From Actinoplanes couchii (GTDB taxonomy: Bacteria > Actinomycetota > Actinomycetes > Mycobacteriales > Micromonosporaceae): DNA of 32,745 nt. The notes beneath the pieces were generated by a model. That model saw nothing but the letters and a program-made list of their open reading frames with translations, was not told the origin of the DNA and did not search any database. The stretch covers positions 1 through 32,745 of the forward strand of contig NZ_BOMG01000109.1 of the NCBI RefSeq assembly GCF_016862075.1, given 5' to 3'. This document shows positions 7,290-14,960 of the stretch, one piece after another. The translations under genes and the position numbers were made by a program. Positions within the stretch are counted from its first letter, which is position 1; the number at the start of each line of letters is the position of its first letter.

Positions 7290-7460
7290 AGACGGCTATC
7301 AACTCGTAGCGGCACGTGCCACAGCCCCCACAACGGCCCCAGGATCAGCGCGCCGGCGAGCGGCCCGAACCGGTCCTGCAGCCGGGGCGGGGCGAAATCA
7401 CGCCAGGCCGGTGAAGATCAACTGCCCGAGCAGCATCAGCGGTACGCCACCAGAAGCAGA
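7286..7460 (-). pseudogene. CPBP-family (CAAX/ABI) membrane protease remnant lacking its catalytic motif
   Basis: Two reading frames together give PLMLLGQLIFTGLA, then WRDFAPPRLQDRF and GPLAGALILGPLWGLWHVPL. This is the core of a CPBP intramembrane protease, where EExxWR is normally followed by LPRLQ..FGPL..LI.G..WGLWHLPL. Here the frame changes exactly where the glutamate pair should be. The bases CTGGCG are read as LA in one frame and TGGCG as WR in the next, as if a segment between short direct repeats (TGGCG) had been lost. Nothing else of the gene remains between the Nudix and hydrolase genes. Its terminal TGA overlaps the hydrolase ATG. Confidence 0.7.
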
Positions 7461-7489
7461 TCACCGGGCCGGTGCCGGGGGCACTACGG

Positions 7490-7954
7490 TCAGTTGCCGT
7501 CTTCGGGGTATGGCCAGGTATACCCGGGGATCCGGTGCAGCTGGGCGTCCTGGTGATCGGCCAGCGGCGCCGGCAGCGGCAGCGCCACGAACCGGCAGTC
7601 GAACCGCATCGCACTGTCGCTCCCCGTGCCGGTGACGGTGTGCTGCCAGCTGTCGGCGGTGCCGTCCGGGGCCAGGACGTGGAAGAACGTGGTGCGCCGG
7701 GGCTGCCCGGTCTCCGGGTGGGGCTTGTGCTCGACCGCGATCTCCCCGGCAACCGTCACACCGGTCAGGCCGCACTCCTCGGCGATCTCGCGGACCACCG
7801 CGTCCGGCAGCGCCTCGCCCGGGCGTACGCCACCTGCGGGAATCTGGGTTCCGGCGTCCGGAAACGCGGCCTGGTCGAAGACGAGCAGCTGTGGTTCGCC
7901 GTCGACGTGCCGGATGACGTAGGCGGCGACGCGGACACGGGGCACGGGATGCAT
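7490..7954 (-). CDS. Nudix hydrolase
   Basis: A 154-residue protein with a complete Nudix box at residues 41-63: G-x5-E-x7-REIAEECGL, with Gly41, Glu47, Arg55, Glu56, Glu59 and Glu60 all present. The family hydrolyses nucleoside-diphosphate-linked compounds using Mg2+. The remainder (HKPHPETGQPRRTTFFHVLA) is typical of small stand-alone members, and the substrate is not predictable. ATG 7954 is preferred because AAGGA lies about 10 nt upstream; an ATG at 7984 is also in frame. It diverges from the DUF4184 gene with a gap of only 42 bp. Confidence 0.9.
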   Translation of the reverse strand: MHPVPRVRVAAYVIRHVDGEPQLLVFDQAAFPDAGTQIPAGGVRPGEALPDAVVREIAEECGLTGVTVAGEIAVEHKPHPETGQPRRTTFFHVLAPDGTADSWQHTVTGTGSDSAMRFDCRFVALPLPAPLADHQDAQLHRIPGYTWPYPEDGN

Positions 7955-7996
7955 TCGGGCATTGTCCTTGCCGCCGGCTGACATGATCAGCGGGCC

Positions 7997-9052
7997 ATGC
8001 CATTCACTTTCAGTCATCCGGCGGCGATCCTGCCGCTGTGCCGCCCACCGTTCGTGGTCTCGGCGCTGGTCGCCGGGGCGGTCGCGCCGGACCTGCCCTA
8101 CATCCTGCCGGCGGCCACGTCGGCGGACTGGGGTGTCTACAGCGACTTCACCCTGACGTACACCCATGCTCTGATCCCGGCCTCGATCGTCGGCCTGGTC
8201 CTGCTCGCGCTGTACCACCTGCTGCTGGCCCGGCCGCTGGTGGCGATGCTGCCCGCGCCGGTCGCGGGACGTCTGGGGCGGCCGTCGTTCCGGTGGGGCG
8301 GACCCGCGCGTACCGCCTGGATCGTGGTGTCGGTGGTGCTCGGCGCACTCACCCACCTGGTGTGGGACGCCCTCGTGCACGACACCGGCCCGGTCGGCGC
8401 CTGGTGGTGGGCGAGCACCGTCGGCGGGGCGCTGGCCCTGGCCGGGCAGGGCTACCTCTGGTGGCGGCACACCCGGCCCGCGCCCGCACCACCCGCCCGC
8501 TGGTGGCCGCTGCTGATCCTGGCCGCCGGTGGCGCCGCCGGGGCGGGCCTGCGGCTGAGCACCCACGCGCTGCGCGAGGTCGTCACCGGCGCGATGTCCG
8601 GCGTCGGTGCGAGCCTTCTTCTGTACGCCCTGGCCTGGCACGCCCTCCGTCTGGCGCACAATGATCAGGTGACCGACCGTGACTTACTGAGAGACATCTG
8701 GAACCGGGCCTGCGTCGCCGAGGGCACCGGTGTCGGCGACCGGCATCTGGCGGCCCTGATCCTGGTCGACGGCATGGTGCAGAACGGCGGACCCAACCAC
8801 GCCGCCGACAGCTGCGAACCCGATCAGTTGGCCGAGGCCGCGGCCGCCGCCCGCTACTTCGGCCTGGACGACGTGGCCGCGGTGATCGAACGCCTGCCCG
8901 AAGCGGCGAGCGACCTCGACGACGACGATGCCGAGGACCGGCTGTCCGACGCCTGGTACGAGGTGCTCCCGGACAACGAGCGCCTCGACGCGGCGCTGGC
9001 GGCCCGTCACGCGGCGGCCCCGGAGGACTTCCAGCCGGTCGACGGCCGGTAA
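7997..9052 (+). CDS. DUF4184 membrane protein fused to a DMP19-like domain
   Basis: A 351-residue protein. Residues 1-225 match DUF4184: MPFTFSHPAAILPL, SALVAGAVAPDLPYIL, THALIPASIVGL, and about six membrane segments; the family resembles membrane metal-dependent hydrolase-like proteins. Residues 227-345 are soluble and resemble DMP19/DUF4375 (HLAALILVDGMVQNGG, then AAARYFGLDDVAAVIERLP). The two parts join in frame at HNDQVTDRD. A GTG at 8669 sits there with CAGGTG context, so the second part may once have been, or may still be, translated separately. Its 3' end overlaps the convergent epimerase by 46 bp. Confidence 0.8.
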   Translation: MPFTFSHPAAILPLCRPPFVVSALVAGAVAPDLPYILPAATSADWGVYSDFTLTYTHALIPASIVGLVLLALYHLLLARPLVAMLPAPVAGRLGRPSFRWGGPARTAWIVVSVVLGALTHLVWDALVHDTGPVGAWWWASTVGGALALAGQGYLWWRHTRPAPAPPARWWPLLILAAGGAAGAGLRLSTHALREVVTGAMSGVGASLLLYALAWHALRLAHNDQVTDRDLLRDIWNRACVAEGTGVGDRHLAALILVDGMVQNGGPNHAADSCEPDQLAEAAAAARYFGLDDVAAVIERLPEAASDLDDDDAEDRLSDAWYEVLPDNERLDAALAARHAAAPEDFQPVDGR

Positions 9053-9816
9053 CCGAGAGCTTCTTCGGCGGCGCTGGAGTCGTAGACGCGGTCGATGGTG
9101 CCCGGCAGCGGCCAGCCCCGCTCGCGGAAATGCCGGGCCACGTCGGGCAGCCGCTCGGTGATCAGCGCGGCCGCGTCCCGGTGCAGCGCCGGGCAGTCGT
9201 CGCGGGTGAACGGGTAGCGCCCGGCGATGTTGAAGACGCCGGTGACGTCCGGTAGCCGGATCGCGCGTACGACGGCGTCCGCGACGTCCGGTAACCGGAC
9301 CGCCCGGTGCAGCAGATGGGTGGCGAGCACCTGCGGCGGCTCCGGGAAACAGCGGGCGATCCGCAGCGTGATCGCGTCCGTGCCACTGTCGGCTACGAGC
9401 TGTTCGGCGGCCAGTTTCGTCTCGTCGTAGACGTCGCGGGGCCGGGGTGTCAGCAGCTCGTCGACCCAGACCGCCCGGTCGGCGGGCACGAGCGCGTGAC
9501 CGTACACGCTGGTGCTGCTGATGAAGACGAACCGGGAGGCGGCCGGGAGCAGGGCCGCGGTCGCCTCGACGTTGACACGCCGGAACTCCCGGTCCGCCAC
9601 CCGGCCGACGTGTGGGGCGTGCAGGGCCGCCGCGTGCACCACGACCCCGGACACCTGGTCGCGCACCGCCGGATCCCGCAGATCCCCGACGACGTCCGTC
9701 CACCGCCCCGGCACCCGGTCCACACCACGAACCGTCCATCCCGCGCCGTCCAGAGCCGCGGCCACCGCCGCACCGACCAGCCCTGACGTCCCGGTCACCG
9801 TCACCGGATCATCCAT
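9007..9816 (-). CDS. NAD(P)-dependent epimerase/dehydratase (extended SDR)
   Basis: A 269-residue extended short-chain dehydrogenase. The Rossmann motif TGTSGLVG is at residues 8-15, VVVHAAALH gives the strand-4 motif, FISSTSVYG holds the catalytic Ser/Thr near 101, and YDETK provides Tyr130 and Lys134. FNIAGRYPFT near the C-terminus is characteristic of sugar-nucleotide epimerase/dehydratase relatives. The substrate is unknown. GGGAGG, 8 nt upstream of the ATG at 9816, sets the start. It is divergent from the erythromycin-esterase-like gene with a 27-bp gap. Confidence 0.92.
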   Translation of the reverse strand: MDDPVTVTGTSGLVGAAVAAALDGAGWTVRGVDRVPGRWTDVVGDLRDPAVRDQVSGVVVHAAALHAPHVGRVADREFRRVNVEATAALLPAASRFVFISSTSVYGHALVPADRAVWVDELLTPRPRDVYDETKLAAEQLVADSGTDAITLRIARCFPEPPQVLATHLLHRAVRLPDVADAVVRAIRLPDVTGVFNIAGRYPFTRDDCPALHRDAAALITERLPDVARHFRERGWPLPGTIDRVYDSSAAEEALGYRPSTGWKSSGAAA

Positions 9817-9843
9817 GTCCGGCCCTCCCTCTATGCTCGCCCG

Positions 9844-11091
9844 GTGGATTTCTCCCGGTACGTAGCCGAGCACGTGATTCCGCTGGACACCATCGACGAT
9901 CTCGAGCCGCTTGCCGCGAGCTTGGAAACGGCCCGGGTGATCGCCATCGGGGAGAACGCTCACCTCGTGCGCGAGTTCTATCAGCTGCGGCACCGGTTGC
10001 ACCGGTTCCTGGCGCAGAAGCTGGGCTTCACCGTGTACGCGATGGAGTCCGGGTTCAGCGAAGGGTTCACCGTCGACGCGTGGGTGCGGGGTGAGCGGCC
10101 CGCCGACGACCTGCGGAGCATCGCCGACGAGAACATCACGTACACCATGGGCCGATGCGCGGAGATGCGCGACCATCTGACGTGGATGCGCTCGGCCACA
10201 CCTCCCGCCCGGTTCTTCGGACTGGACGTGCCCGGGTCGACCGCGTCGCCGTTGCCGGCGATCGAAGGGCTGCGGCGTTACCTGCGCCGGGTGGACCCGG
10301 ACGCCGAGCAGGTGCTGGACCGGGTGGCGGCGCTGGCCGGTGCATACGCGGGTGAGCACTCGCTGCTGGCCTACACGGCTTACAGCGCCTTGGCAGTGAC
10401 CGAAAGGGATCGGCTCACCGCGATGTGGGCCGAGTTGACGGCGCGCTTCGACGCGCTGGAGCCGGAATACCGGGCGGCCGGGGGCGACGAGGCCTATGCG
10501 GTGGCCCGGCACGAACTGCGCCTGGCCGTGCTGCTGGACCAGGCGATGCGCGGGTACGCGGCACAGGTGTCCGCCGAGGGCGGCATCCCCACGGTGCATC
10601 CGCGCGTCGCCGCCCGGGACCGGGGAATCGCCGAAACGGTCTTCTGGCTGCTGGACCGTCTCGGCCCCGACGCGAAGATCATTGTGGCGGCGCACAACAA
10701 CCACATCCAGCGCACCCCGGTGCACACCCCGGTGTTCCCGCTCTCCGCCGCCGGCCACCACCTGGCCACCCGACTGGGCCCGGAGTACGTGGCGGTCGGC
10801 GTGACCTGCACCGGCGGCCGAACCGTCACCCACCGCGCCGACCCCGGCGCACCCGGCGGCGTGGCGATCATCGGCGCCGATCTCGCGGCGCCCGAGGCAG
10901 GCAGCATCGAGGCGGCCCTGCCGGTGAAACTGTGCGCGGTGGATCTGCGTCCAGCGCGGGCCGCGGGTGTCACCAAAGGCCCGGACCGCATCCGGATCAT
11001 TGACCGTTACCAGCAGTCCCCGATCATCGACGCCTTCGACCTGGTGATCAACATCCCGGAGGTGACCCCGGTCTCTCACGTCAATCGCTGA
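9844..11091 (+). CDS. Erythromycin esterase family protein
   Basis: A 415-residue protein starting at GTG 9844. It carries the family hallmarks: IAIGENAHLVREFYQ (Glu37, His40), YAMESGFSEG, and IVAAHNNHIQR with His284, matching the catalytic Glu/His set described for Ere enzymes. Ere enzymes open the macrolide lactone ring, but most chromosomal homologues have untested substrates, so resistance should not be assumed. It diverges from the epimerase and overlaps the convergent barstar gene by 11 bp. A fragment of a related gene lies 3 kb downstream at 14189-14263. Confidence 0.9.
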   Translation: MDFSRYVAEHVIPLDTIDDLEPLAASLETARVIAIGENAHLVREFYQLRHRLHRFLAQKLGFTVYAMESGFSEGFTVDAWVRGERPADDLRSIADENITYTMGRCAEMRDHLTWMRSATPPARFFGLDVPGSTASPLPAIEGLRRYLRRVDPDAEQVLDRVAALAGAYAGEHSLLAYTAYSALAVTERDRLTAMWAELTARFDALEPEYRAAGGDEAYAVARHELRLAVLLDQAMRGYAAQVSAEGGIPTVHPRVAARDRGIAETVFWLLDRLGPDAKIIVAAHNNHIQRTPVHTPVFPLSAAGHHLATRLGPEYVAVGVTCTGGRTVTHRADPGAPGGVAIIGADLAAPEAGSIEAALPVKLCAVDLRPARAAGVTKGPDRIRIIDRYQQSPIIDAFDLVINIPEVTPVSHVNR

Positions 11092-11641
11092 TGAGCCGGT
11101 GCGGGACCGAGCCGGGGCGGCGCTGGGAATCGAGCCATTCCGCATGATTCCAGACGACGGGCATGGCGCCGACCGGCTCGAAGGTGATGGCGGGATCTCC
11201 GCTCTGCACCAGGCACAGCATCCGATGCCCGGTGAGCATCGCGCAGCGCGCCTGCTCCGCCACGATGTCCAGCACGATCTGGGCGGTACGCGGGTGCCGG
11301 CTCGCGAAAGCGTCGTAGCCGACGAAGGTGAGCACCAGACCGGTGGCCTGCCTGGTGGTGCCGTACTCGTAGTTCACGACGTCACGCAGGCAGTCGTTGA
11401 GCGCGTCCAGGTTCTTCCCGTAGTAGTCCGGAAAGCCGAGCGCCGCGGCGACGTCGCGGTGCAGGTCGTCGTCGGAAACCCAGGCACCCGCATCGAACGC
11501 CACGACCGTATAACCGTGCCGGCGCAGCCAGCCCACAGCCTCGTCGACGAGCGCCGACCGCCAGAAGAGCGTCACAGCGCTGGTACGAGCGAGCTGAAAG
11601 TCGAGCCGACCCGCATCGACTTCGAGATCGAACACCGCCAT
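11081..11641 (-). CDS. Barstar (barnase inhibitor) family protein
   Basis: A 186-residue protein. Residues 30-120 are the barstar domain, with the signature ALGFPDYYGKNLDALNDCL around 67-85. Barstar binds and inhibits the secreted ribonuclease barnase; actinobacterial homologues often stand alone or counter other ribonuclease toxins. Here there is an extra N-terminal segment and a C-terminal region of about 60 residues (GHRMLCLVQSGDPAITFEPV). No barnase-like or other toxin gene adjoins it. The ATG at 11641 follows no strong ribosome site. It converges on the erythromycin esterase gene. Confidence 0.88.
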   Translation of the reverse strand: MAVFDLEVDAGRLDFQLARTSAVTLFWRSALVDEAVGWLRRHGYTVVAFDAGAWVSDDDLHRDVAAALGFPDYYGKNLDALNDCLRDVVNYEYGTTRQATGLVLTFVGYDAFASRHPRTAQIVLDIVAEQARCAMLTGHRMLCLVQSGDPAITFEPVGAMPVVWNHAEWLDSQRRPGSVPHRLISD

Positions 11642-11868
11642 CGCCGGAGCCTACCGCCGGGCCACCCATCGCGCCGGGCCATCCGCCTTCACCACCGAAG
11701 CCAGCGACTGCTGCGCGGCAGGAGAGGGCGCGTCGTGGACTCCGTCTTCCGCGAGGCGTGCAGTCTCGGCCCGCTCCCTGTCCGAGGGCGAGCGCATCAA
11801 GTACTACGTGCTCGTCGAGAGAAGCGGCGACCAGGCGAGCCGCGAACGTCACTGGGTGCTCGGTGCCC
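11642..11868. other. Spacer with a possible coding fragment
   Basis: This 227-bp stretch lies upstream of the barstar gene and downstream of the hydrolase gene. On the plus strand around 11774-11865 one frame reads SEGERIKYYVLVERSGDQ then ASRERHWVLG, which looks like real protein with GC-biased third positions. It has no start and runs into antisense of the next gene. It may be a gene remnant of unknown family; the rest shows nothing recognisable apart from room for the barstar promoter. Confidence 0.35.
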
Positions 11869-11892
11869 CGCCGGCTGACGCGTCAGCCGGCG
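11869..11892. terminator. Perfect 24-bp palindrome at the hydrolase stop codon
   Basis: Arms CGCCGGCTGACG and CGTCAGCCGGCG are exact reverse complements with no spacer. The minus-strand hydrolase stop codon (11883-11885) lies inside the right arm. It can act as a terminator in either direction, though it has no U tract. A protein-binding site is the alternative. Confidence 0.6.
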
Positions 11893-12686
11893 AGGAACGT
11901 CTCGAGGATGGGCCCGAGCACGGCCGGGTCGGCCACGTGGCCTTCGACTTTGAGGGTGTCTCGCCGGGCGTCGGGCAGTGCGGCTGCGGCCGCGTCGGCC
12001 GCGGCGCCGAAGAAGTCGACGGGAAGCCCGGCCATCTGCGGGTCGACCGTGATGCCGGTCGTCAGGAGCACCGGCCGGCGCACCCTCGTGAGGCGGTTCG
12101 CGGGTGGCGGGCCGTCGCCGAGGCATGCCGCGTCGTAGCGCAGCGTCGGTGCCAGCGCGCGGAGTGCGGGCCATCCCGGGGCGGCTTCTGCGTTGGTGAT
12201 GTCGTGCTCGGAGGATCCGGCGAGCCGCATGAACAGCCTGAGCGCTTGGTCGAGGTCGCCGGCGGCGAGGGTGGCGTCGAGCGCGAGCCGGTACTGCTGC
12301 CAAGCGGTGATCATCGCGTCGTCGACCTGGTACGGCACCTCGTGGACAGCGATCCGGTCGACCGGAAGTCCGGCGGCGGCCGCCTCGAGCGCGAGTGCTC
12401 CTCCGGTCGATGCCCCGAACAGGTGCGCTCGCCCTCCGGTGGCGTCGATCACCGCAGCGAGATCCTCGATCTCCCGTTCGACGGCGTACGGCCGATTGTC
12501 GGCGCTGTCGCCTCTACCACGACGCCGGTAGTTCACCACGCCGAAGCGTGTGGCCAGATGCTCGCCCAATGGGAGGTTCTCCGTGCCGTCGTCCAGGCCG
12601 CCTCCGACCAACACCAGGGCAGGCCCCCGGTCGCTGAGGCGGTCGTAGCTGATTGACGTGCCGTCGGCGGAGGACACATGCGGCAT
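11883..12686 (-). CDS. Alpha/beta hydrolase
   Basis: A 267-residue alpha/beta hydrolase. DRGPALVLVGGGLDDG (residues 19-34) contains the oxyanion loop. VVNYRRRGRGDS fits the strand-4 motif. FGASTGG places the nucleophile at Ser93, and VEGHVAD near residue 250 supplies the histidine. GGGAG, 6 nt before the ATG at 12686, supports the start; a GTG directly before it is an alternative. It is divergently transcribed from an HxlR regulator with a shared operator, so it is probably that regulator's target. The substrate is unknown. Confidence 0.88.
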   Translation of the reverse strand: MPHVSSADGTSISYDRLSDRGPALVLVGGGLDDGTENLPLGEHLATRFGVVNYRRRGRGDSADNRPYAVEREIEDLAAVIDATGGRAHLFGASTGGALALEAAAAGLPVDRIAVHEVPYQVDDAMITAWQQYRLALDATLAAGDLDQALRLFMRLAGSSEHDITNAEAAPGWPALRALAPTLRYDAACLGDGPPPANRLTRVRRPVLLTTGITVDPQMAGLPVDFFGAAADAAAAALPDARRDTLKVEGHVADPAVLGPILETFLAG

Positions 12687-12708
12687 CACGAACTCCCTTG
12701 AACGAGGT

Positions 12709-12753
12709 AACTCCTAAAGTAGGAGTTGTTGGTGGCAAAAAGCAAGATAGGAT
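12709..12753. promoter_or_regulatory. Shared operator and divergent promoters (hydrolase / HxlR)
   Basis: A perfect inverted repeat, AACTCCTA-AAG-TAGGAGTT, occupies 12709-12727. On the plus strand TTGTTG (12726-12731), a 16-bp spacer and TAGGAT (12748-12753) form a promoter whose start would fall at or next to the HxlR ATG (12760), so that transcript may be leaderless. On the minus strand TACTTT, inside the repeat, serves as a -10 with TTGCTT 18 bp upstream. One bound dimer would cover both promoters. Confidence 0.75.
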
Positions 12754-12759
12754 CTGCGC

Positions 12760-13425
12760 ATGCGGAGCTACCGGGATCTGTGCGGCATCGCCCGAGCGCT
12801 CGACGTGGTCGGCGAACGCTGGGCGCTGCTGGTGGTGCGTGAGCTGTTGTTCGGCCCCAAGCGGTTTGCGGATCTGCATCGTGGACTGCCCGGTCTGAGC
12901 CAGAACGTGCTGACCCAGCGACTACGCGAGCTCGAGGACTCCGGCGTGCTGGCGCGGCGCCGGGCACTGCCCCCGGCGGCCGGGCTGATCTACGACCTCA
13001 CCGACCGCGGTCGAACCCTCGAACCGGTCCTGCTGGCGCTCGGGCAGTGGGGCAGCCCGTTGCCGCCGCAGTCGGACTTGGCCGAGGAGCTCAGCCCGGA
13101 TGCCCTGATCGTGGCCTTGCGTACCACCTTCTGCCCCGCCGCGATGGGATCCGTCAGCGGCACCGTCAAGCTCCAGCTTCCCGGCGACGCGTTCCTCCTC
13201 ACGGTCAGCCGAGGCGAACTGGACGCGATCCGCGGCAACGTGCCGGCCGACGCCGTCCTGACCGCCACCGTGCGCACCGTGCAGGACCTCGTGTTCGACC
13301 GGCGCGAACTCGACGATGCCATCCGGAGCGAAGCCGCAGACGCCGAGGGTGACCTACGGCTGTTGCACCGCCTACTGGCCGCTTTCGACGACCACCGCAA
13401 GCACGGACTCGGCAAGGGTGCGTGA
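12760..13425 (+). CDS. HxlR family transcriptional regulator with SCP2-like C-terminal domain
   Basis: A 221-residue protein. Residues 5-95 form the HxlR winged helix: CGIARALDVVGERWALLVVR, ELLFGPKRFADLHRGLPGL, then NVLTQRLRELEDSGVL. About 105-215 resemble a sterol-carrier-protein-2-like domain (VSGTVKLQLPGDAFLLTVSR; DAVLTATVRTVQDLV), a fusion common in actinobacterial HxlR proteins that probably binds a small hydrophobic ligand. It diverges from an alpha/beta hydrolase with a common inverted repeat and probably controls both genes. Confidence 0.92.
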   Translation: MRSYRDLCGIARALDVVGERWALLVVRELLFGPKRFADLHRGLPGLSQNVLTQRLRELEDSGVLARRRALPPAAGLIYDLTDRGRTLEPVLLALGQWGSPLPPQSDLAEELSPDALIVALRTTFCPAAMGSVSGTVKLQLPGDAFLLTVSRGELDAIRGNVPADAVLTATVRTVQDLVFDRRELDDAIRSEAADAEGDLRLLHRLLAAFDDHRKHGLGKGA

Positions 13426-13468
13426 TGACGCATCGAGCTTCTTGATCAACCTTGGCATACTCGCCCGC

Positions 13469-14167
13469 ATGGCAGCCATGGATCCATTTCGCGACGAGGC
13501 ACGCAGGCGTGGCATCCCTCAAGACGAGGTCGAACGGTGGCTCGAGACGGTCCGCCCGTGCGCGGCCCTGGATGCAGCCGACGACCGCGCGGGCGGCCCG
13601 GTGGCCGGGCTCCTCGGCGGGCGACCCGACGTGACCGTACCGGGCAAACCGCTTCTCGCTCTGGTCGATCTCGCGGCGATACCGGCCGACGCCACCGACA
13701 TCCCGCTCCCGCCGGACGGCACCCTGCTGTTCTTTGCCGACCTCGAGGACACCGACCCTGACGAGGACTGGCATCACGTCGTTCACCTTCCAGCCGGGAC
13801 CGCCGTCACCATGTCCGGCGAGCCCACAGAGCTACGGCTGAAGGTCGAACCCTCGCTGCCCAACCGCGGCGCCGACAGCGCGGCGTTCCCGCACGGCCAC
13901 GAGCTGGGCTCGGTCTGGTGGGAGACCAACAACCAGATGCGCGACGGCGGGGCCGTGCAGATCGGCGGCTACCCATGGGCGTGGAACGCGGATCCGGTGA
14001 CCGACTACGACCATGACCCGCAAGACGACTGGGTGCTGCTCGCCACGATCAGCAGCGGCGAACAGTTCGGCTCCGACCTGGGCAAGGCGACCTGGGTCAT
14101 CCGGCGAGCGGACCTGGCGGCATGCCACTTCGACCGCGCCGAGGCCTACTACGACTCCTTCGACTAG
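13469..14167 (+). CDS. YwqG family protein (DUF1963)
   Basis: A 232-residue protein. The N-terminal third is helical (FRDEARRRGIPQDEVERWL). The rest matches the DUF1963/YwqG pattern: GKPLLALVDLAAIP, PPDGTLLFFADLED, and HKELGSVWW-like HELGSVWWE followed by GGYPWAWNADPV and DDWVLLATISS. No function is established for the family. CATACT sits 8 nt before the ATG at 13469, suggesting a leaderless transcript; a second ATG 9 nt in is also possible. It is 43 bp downstream of the HxlR gene. Confidence 0.82.
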   Translation: MAAMDPFRDEARRRGIPQDEVERWLETVRPCAALDAADDRAGGPVAGLLGGRPDVTVPGKPLLALVDLAAIPADATDIPLPPDGTLLFFADLEDTDPDEDWHHVVHLPAGTAVTMSGEPTELRLKVEPSLPNRGADSAAFPHGHELGSVWWETNNQMRDGGAVQIGGYPWAWNADPVTDYDHDPQDDWVLLATISSGEQFGSDLGKATWVIRRADLAACHFDRAEAYYDSFD

Positions 14168-14188
14168 TCGGAGCGACGTGCCCCCGGG

Positions 14189-14263
14189 GCCGGAAGCATC
14201 GAGGCGTCCCCGGCCATCGAAGCCTTCGACCTGGTGTTCAACGTTTCGGAGGTGGCACCGGTC
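14189..14263 (+). pseudogene. C-terminal fragment of a second erythromycin esterase gene
   Basis: The plus strand reads GAGSIEASPAIEAFDLVFNV then SEVAPV. This parallels two pieces of the intact esterase at 9844-11091: EAGSIEAALP and PIIDAFDLVINIPEVTPV. The roughly 100 bp that separate them there are missing here. No start or stop belongs to it. It lies 21 bp after the YwqG stop, and the convergent response-regulator gene runs into it. Confidence 0.7.
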
Positions 14264-14960
14264 GAGCGGATCGGCGGTAGGTGGCCGGATCACCCGCCGG
14301 GGCCGCGGCGTCGAGGCCGGTTTCGTAGGCGGCCACGACGAGTTGGGCGCGGTCGCGGGCGTTGAGTTTGGTGAGCAGGCGGCCGATGTGGGATTTGACG
14401 GTGGCGGGGCTGAGGGTCAGGTGGCCGGCGATGTCGTCGTTGGACAGGCCCCGGGCGATCAGTACGAGGATCTCCCGCTCGCGGTCGGTCACCCCGTCGA
14501 GTCGTCGGTGGAAGGTGCGGGACGGGCGGGGCTGCGCGCCGAACGCGGCGATCAGCCGCCGGGTGACACTGGGGGCGAGAAGCGCCTCGCCCGCCGCCAC
14601 CACCCGGATGGCGTTGACGAGATCAGCCGCGGTGGTGTCCTTGAGCAGGAAGCCGCTGGCGCCCGCACGCAGCGCACCGTAGACGTACTCGTCCAGGTCG
14701 AACGTGGTGAGGATCAGCACCCGCGTGTCACCGATCTGCCGGCAGATCTGCTCGGTGGCGTCGATGCCTGTCATGTCGGGCATGCTGATGTCCATCAGGA
14801 CCACATGCGGGCGCCGGGCCAGCGCGAGCCGGACGGTTTCCCGGCCGGTGCCCGCCTCACCGACCACCGCGAACCCGGGGGTGGTGTCGAGCAGGACCCG
14901 GAAACTGTCGCGCAGCAATGCCTGGTCCTCGGCGATGAGCACCCGGATCGGATCGGTCAC
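14238..14960 (-). CDS. NarL/LuxR-type response regulator
   Basis: A 240-residue two-component response regulator. The receiver domain (5-120) has acidic residues Glu11/Asp12, phosphoacceptor Asp57 in VVLMDISMPDM, and a conserved Lys in FLLKDTT. The LuxR helix-turn-helix (about 155-215) reads LTDREREIL-like VTDREREILVLIARGLSND then ATVKSHIGRLLTKL. The last 20 or so residues (AGDPATYRRSARPVPPPKR) are unusual; their codons run antisense into the erythromycin-esterase fragment, so the original stop was probably displaced. The GTG at 14960 overlaps the kinase stop by 4 bp. Confidence 0.93.
   Translation of the reverse strand: MTDPIRVLIAEDQALLRDSFRVLLDTTPGFAVVGEAGTGRETVRLALARRPHVVLMDISMPDMTGIDATEQICRQIGDTRVLILTTFDLDEYVYGALRAGASGFLLKDTTAADLVNAIRVVAAGEALLAPSVTRRLIAAFGAQPRPSRTFHRRLDGVTDREREILVLIARGLSNDDIAGHLTLSPATVKSHIGRLLTKLNARDRAQLVVAAYETGLDAAAPAGDPATYRRSARPVPPPKR

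Noticed and set aside
9844..11091. Calling the esterase a macrolide-resistance gene
   Set aside because: Family membership is clear, but most chromosomal homologues have no shown macrolide activity; the name is kept at family level.
9007..11145. A 712-residue minus-strand open frame
   Set aside because: The portion upstream of 9816 is antisense to the well-supported erythromycin esterase gene; only the epimerase part is real.
11081..11641. Barstar as half of a toxin-antitoxin operon
   Set aside because: Neither neighbour is a ribonuclease or toxin-like; the adjacent genes are an erythromycin esterase and a hydrolase.
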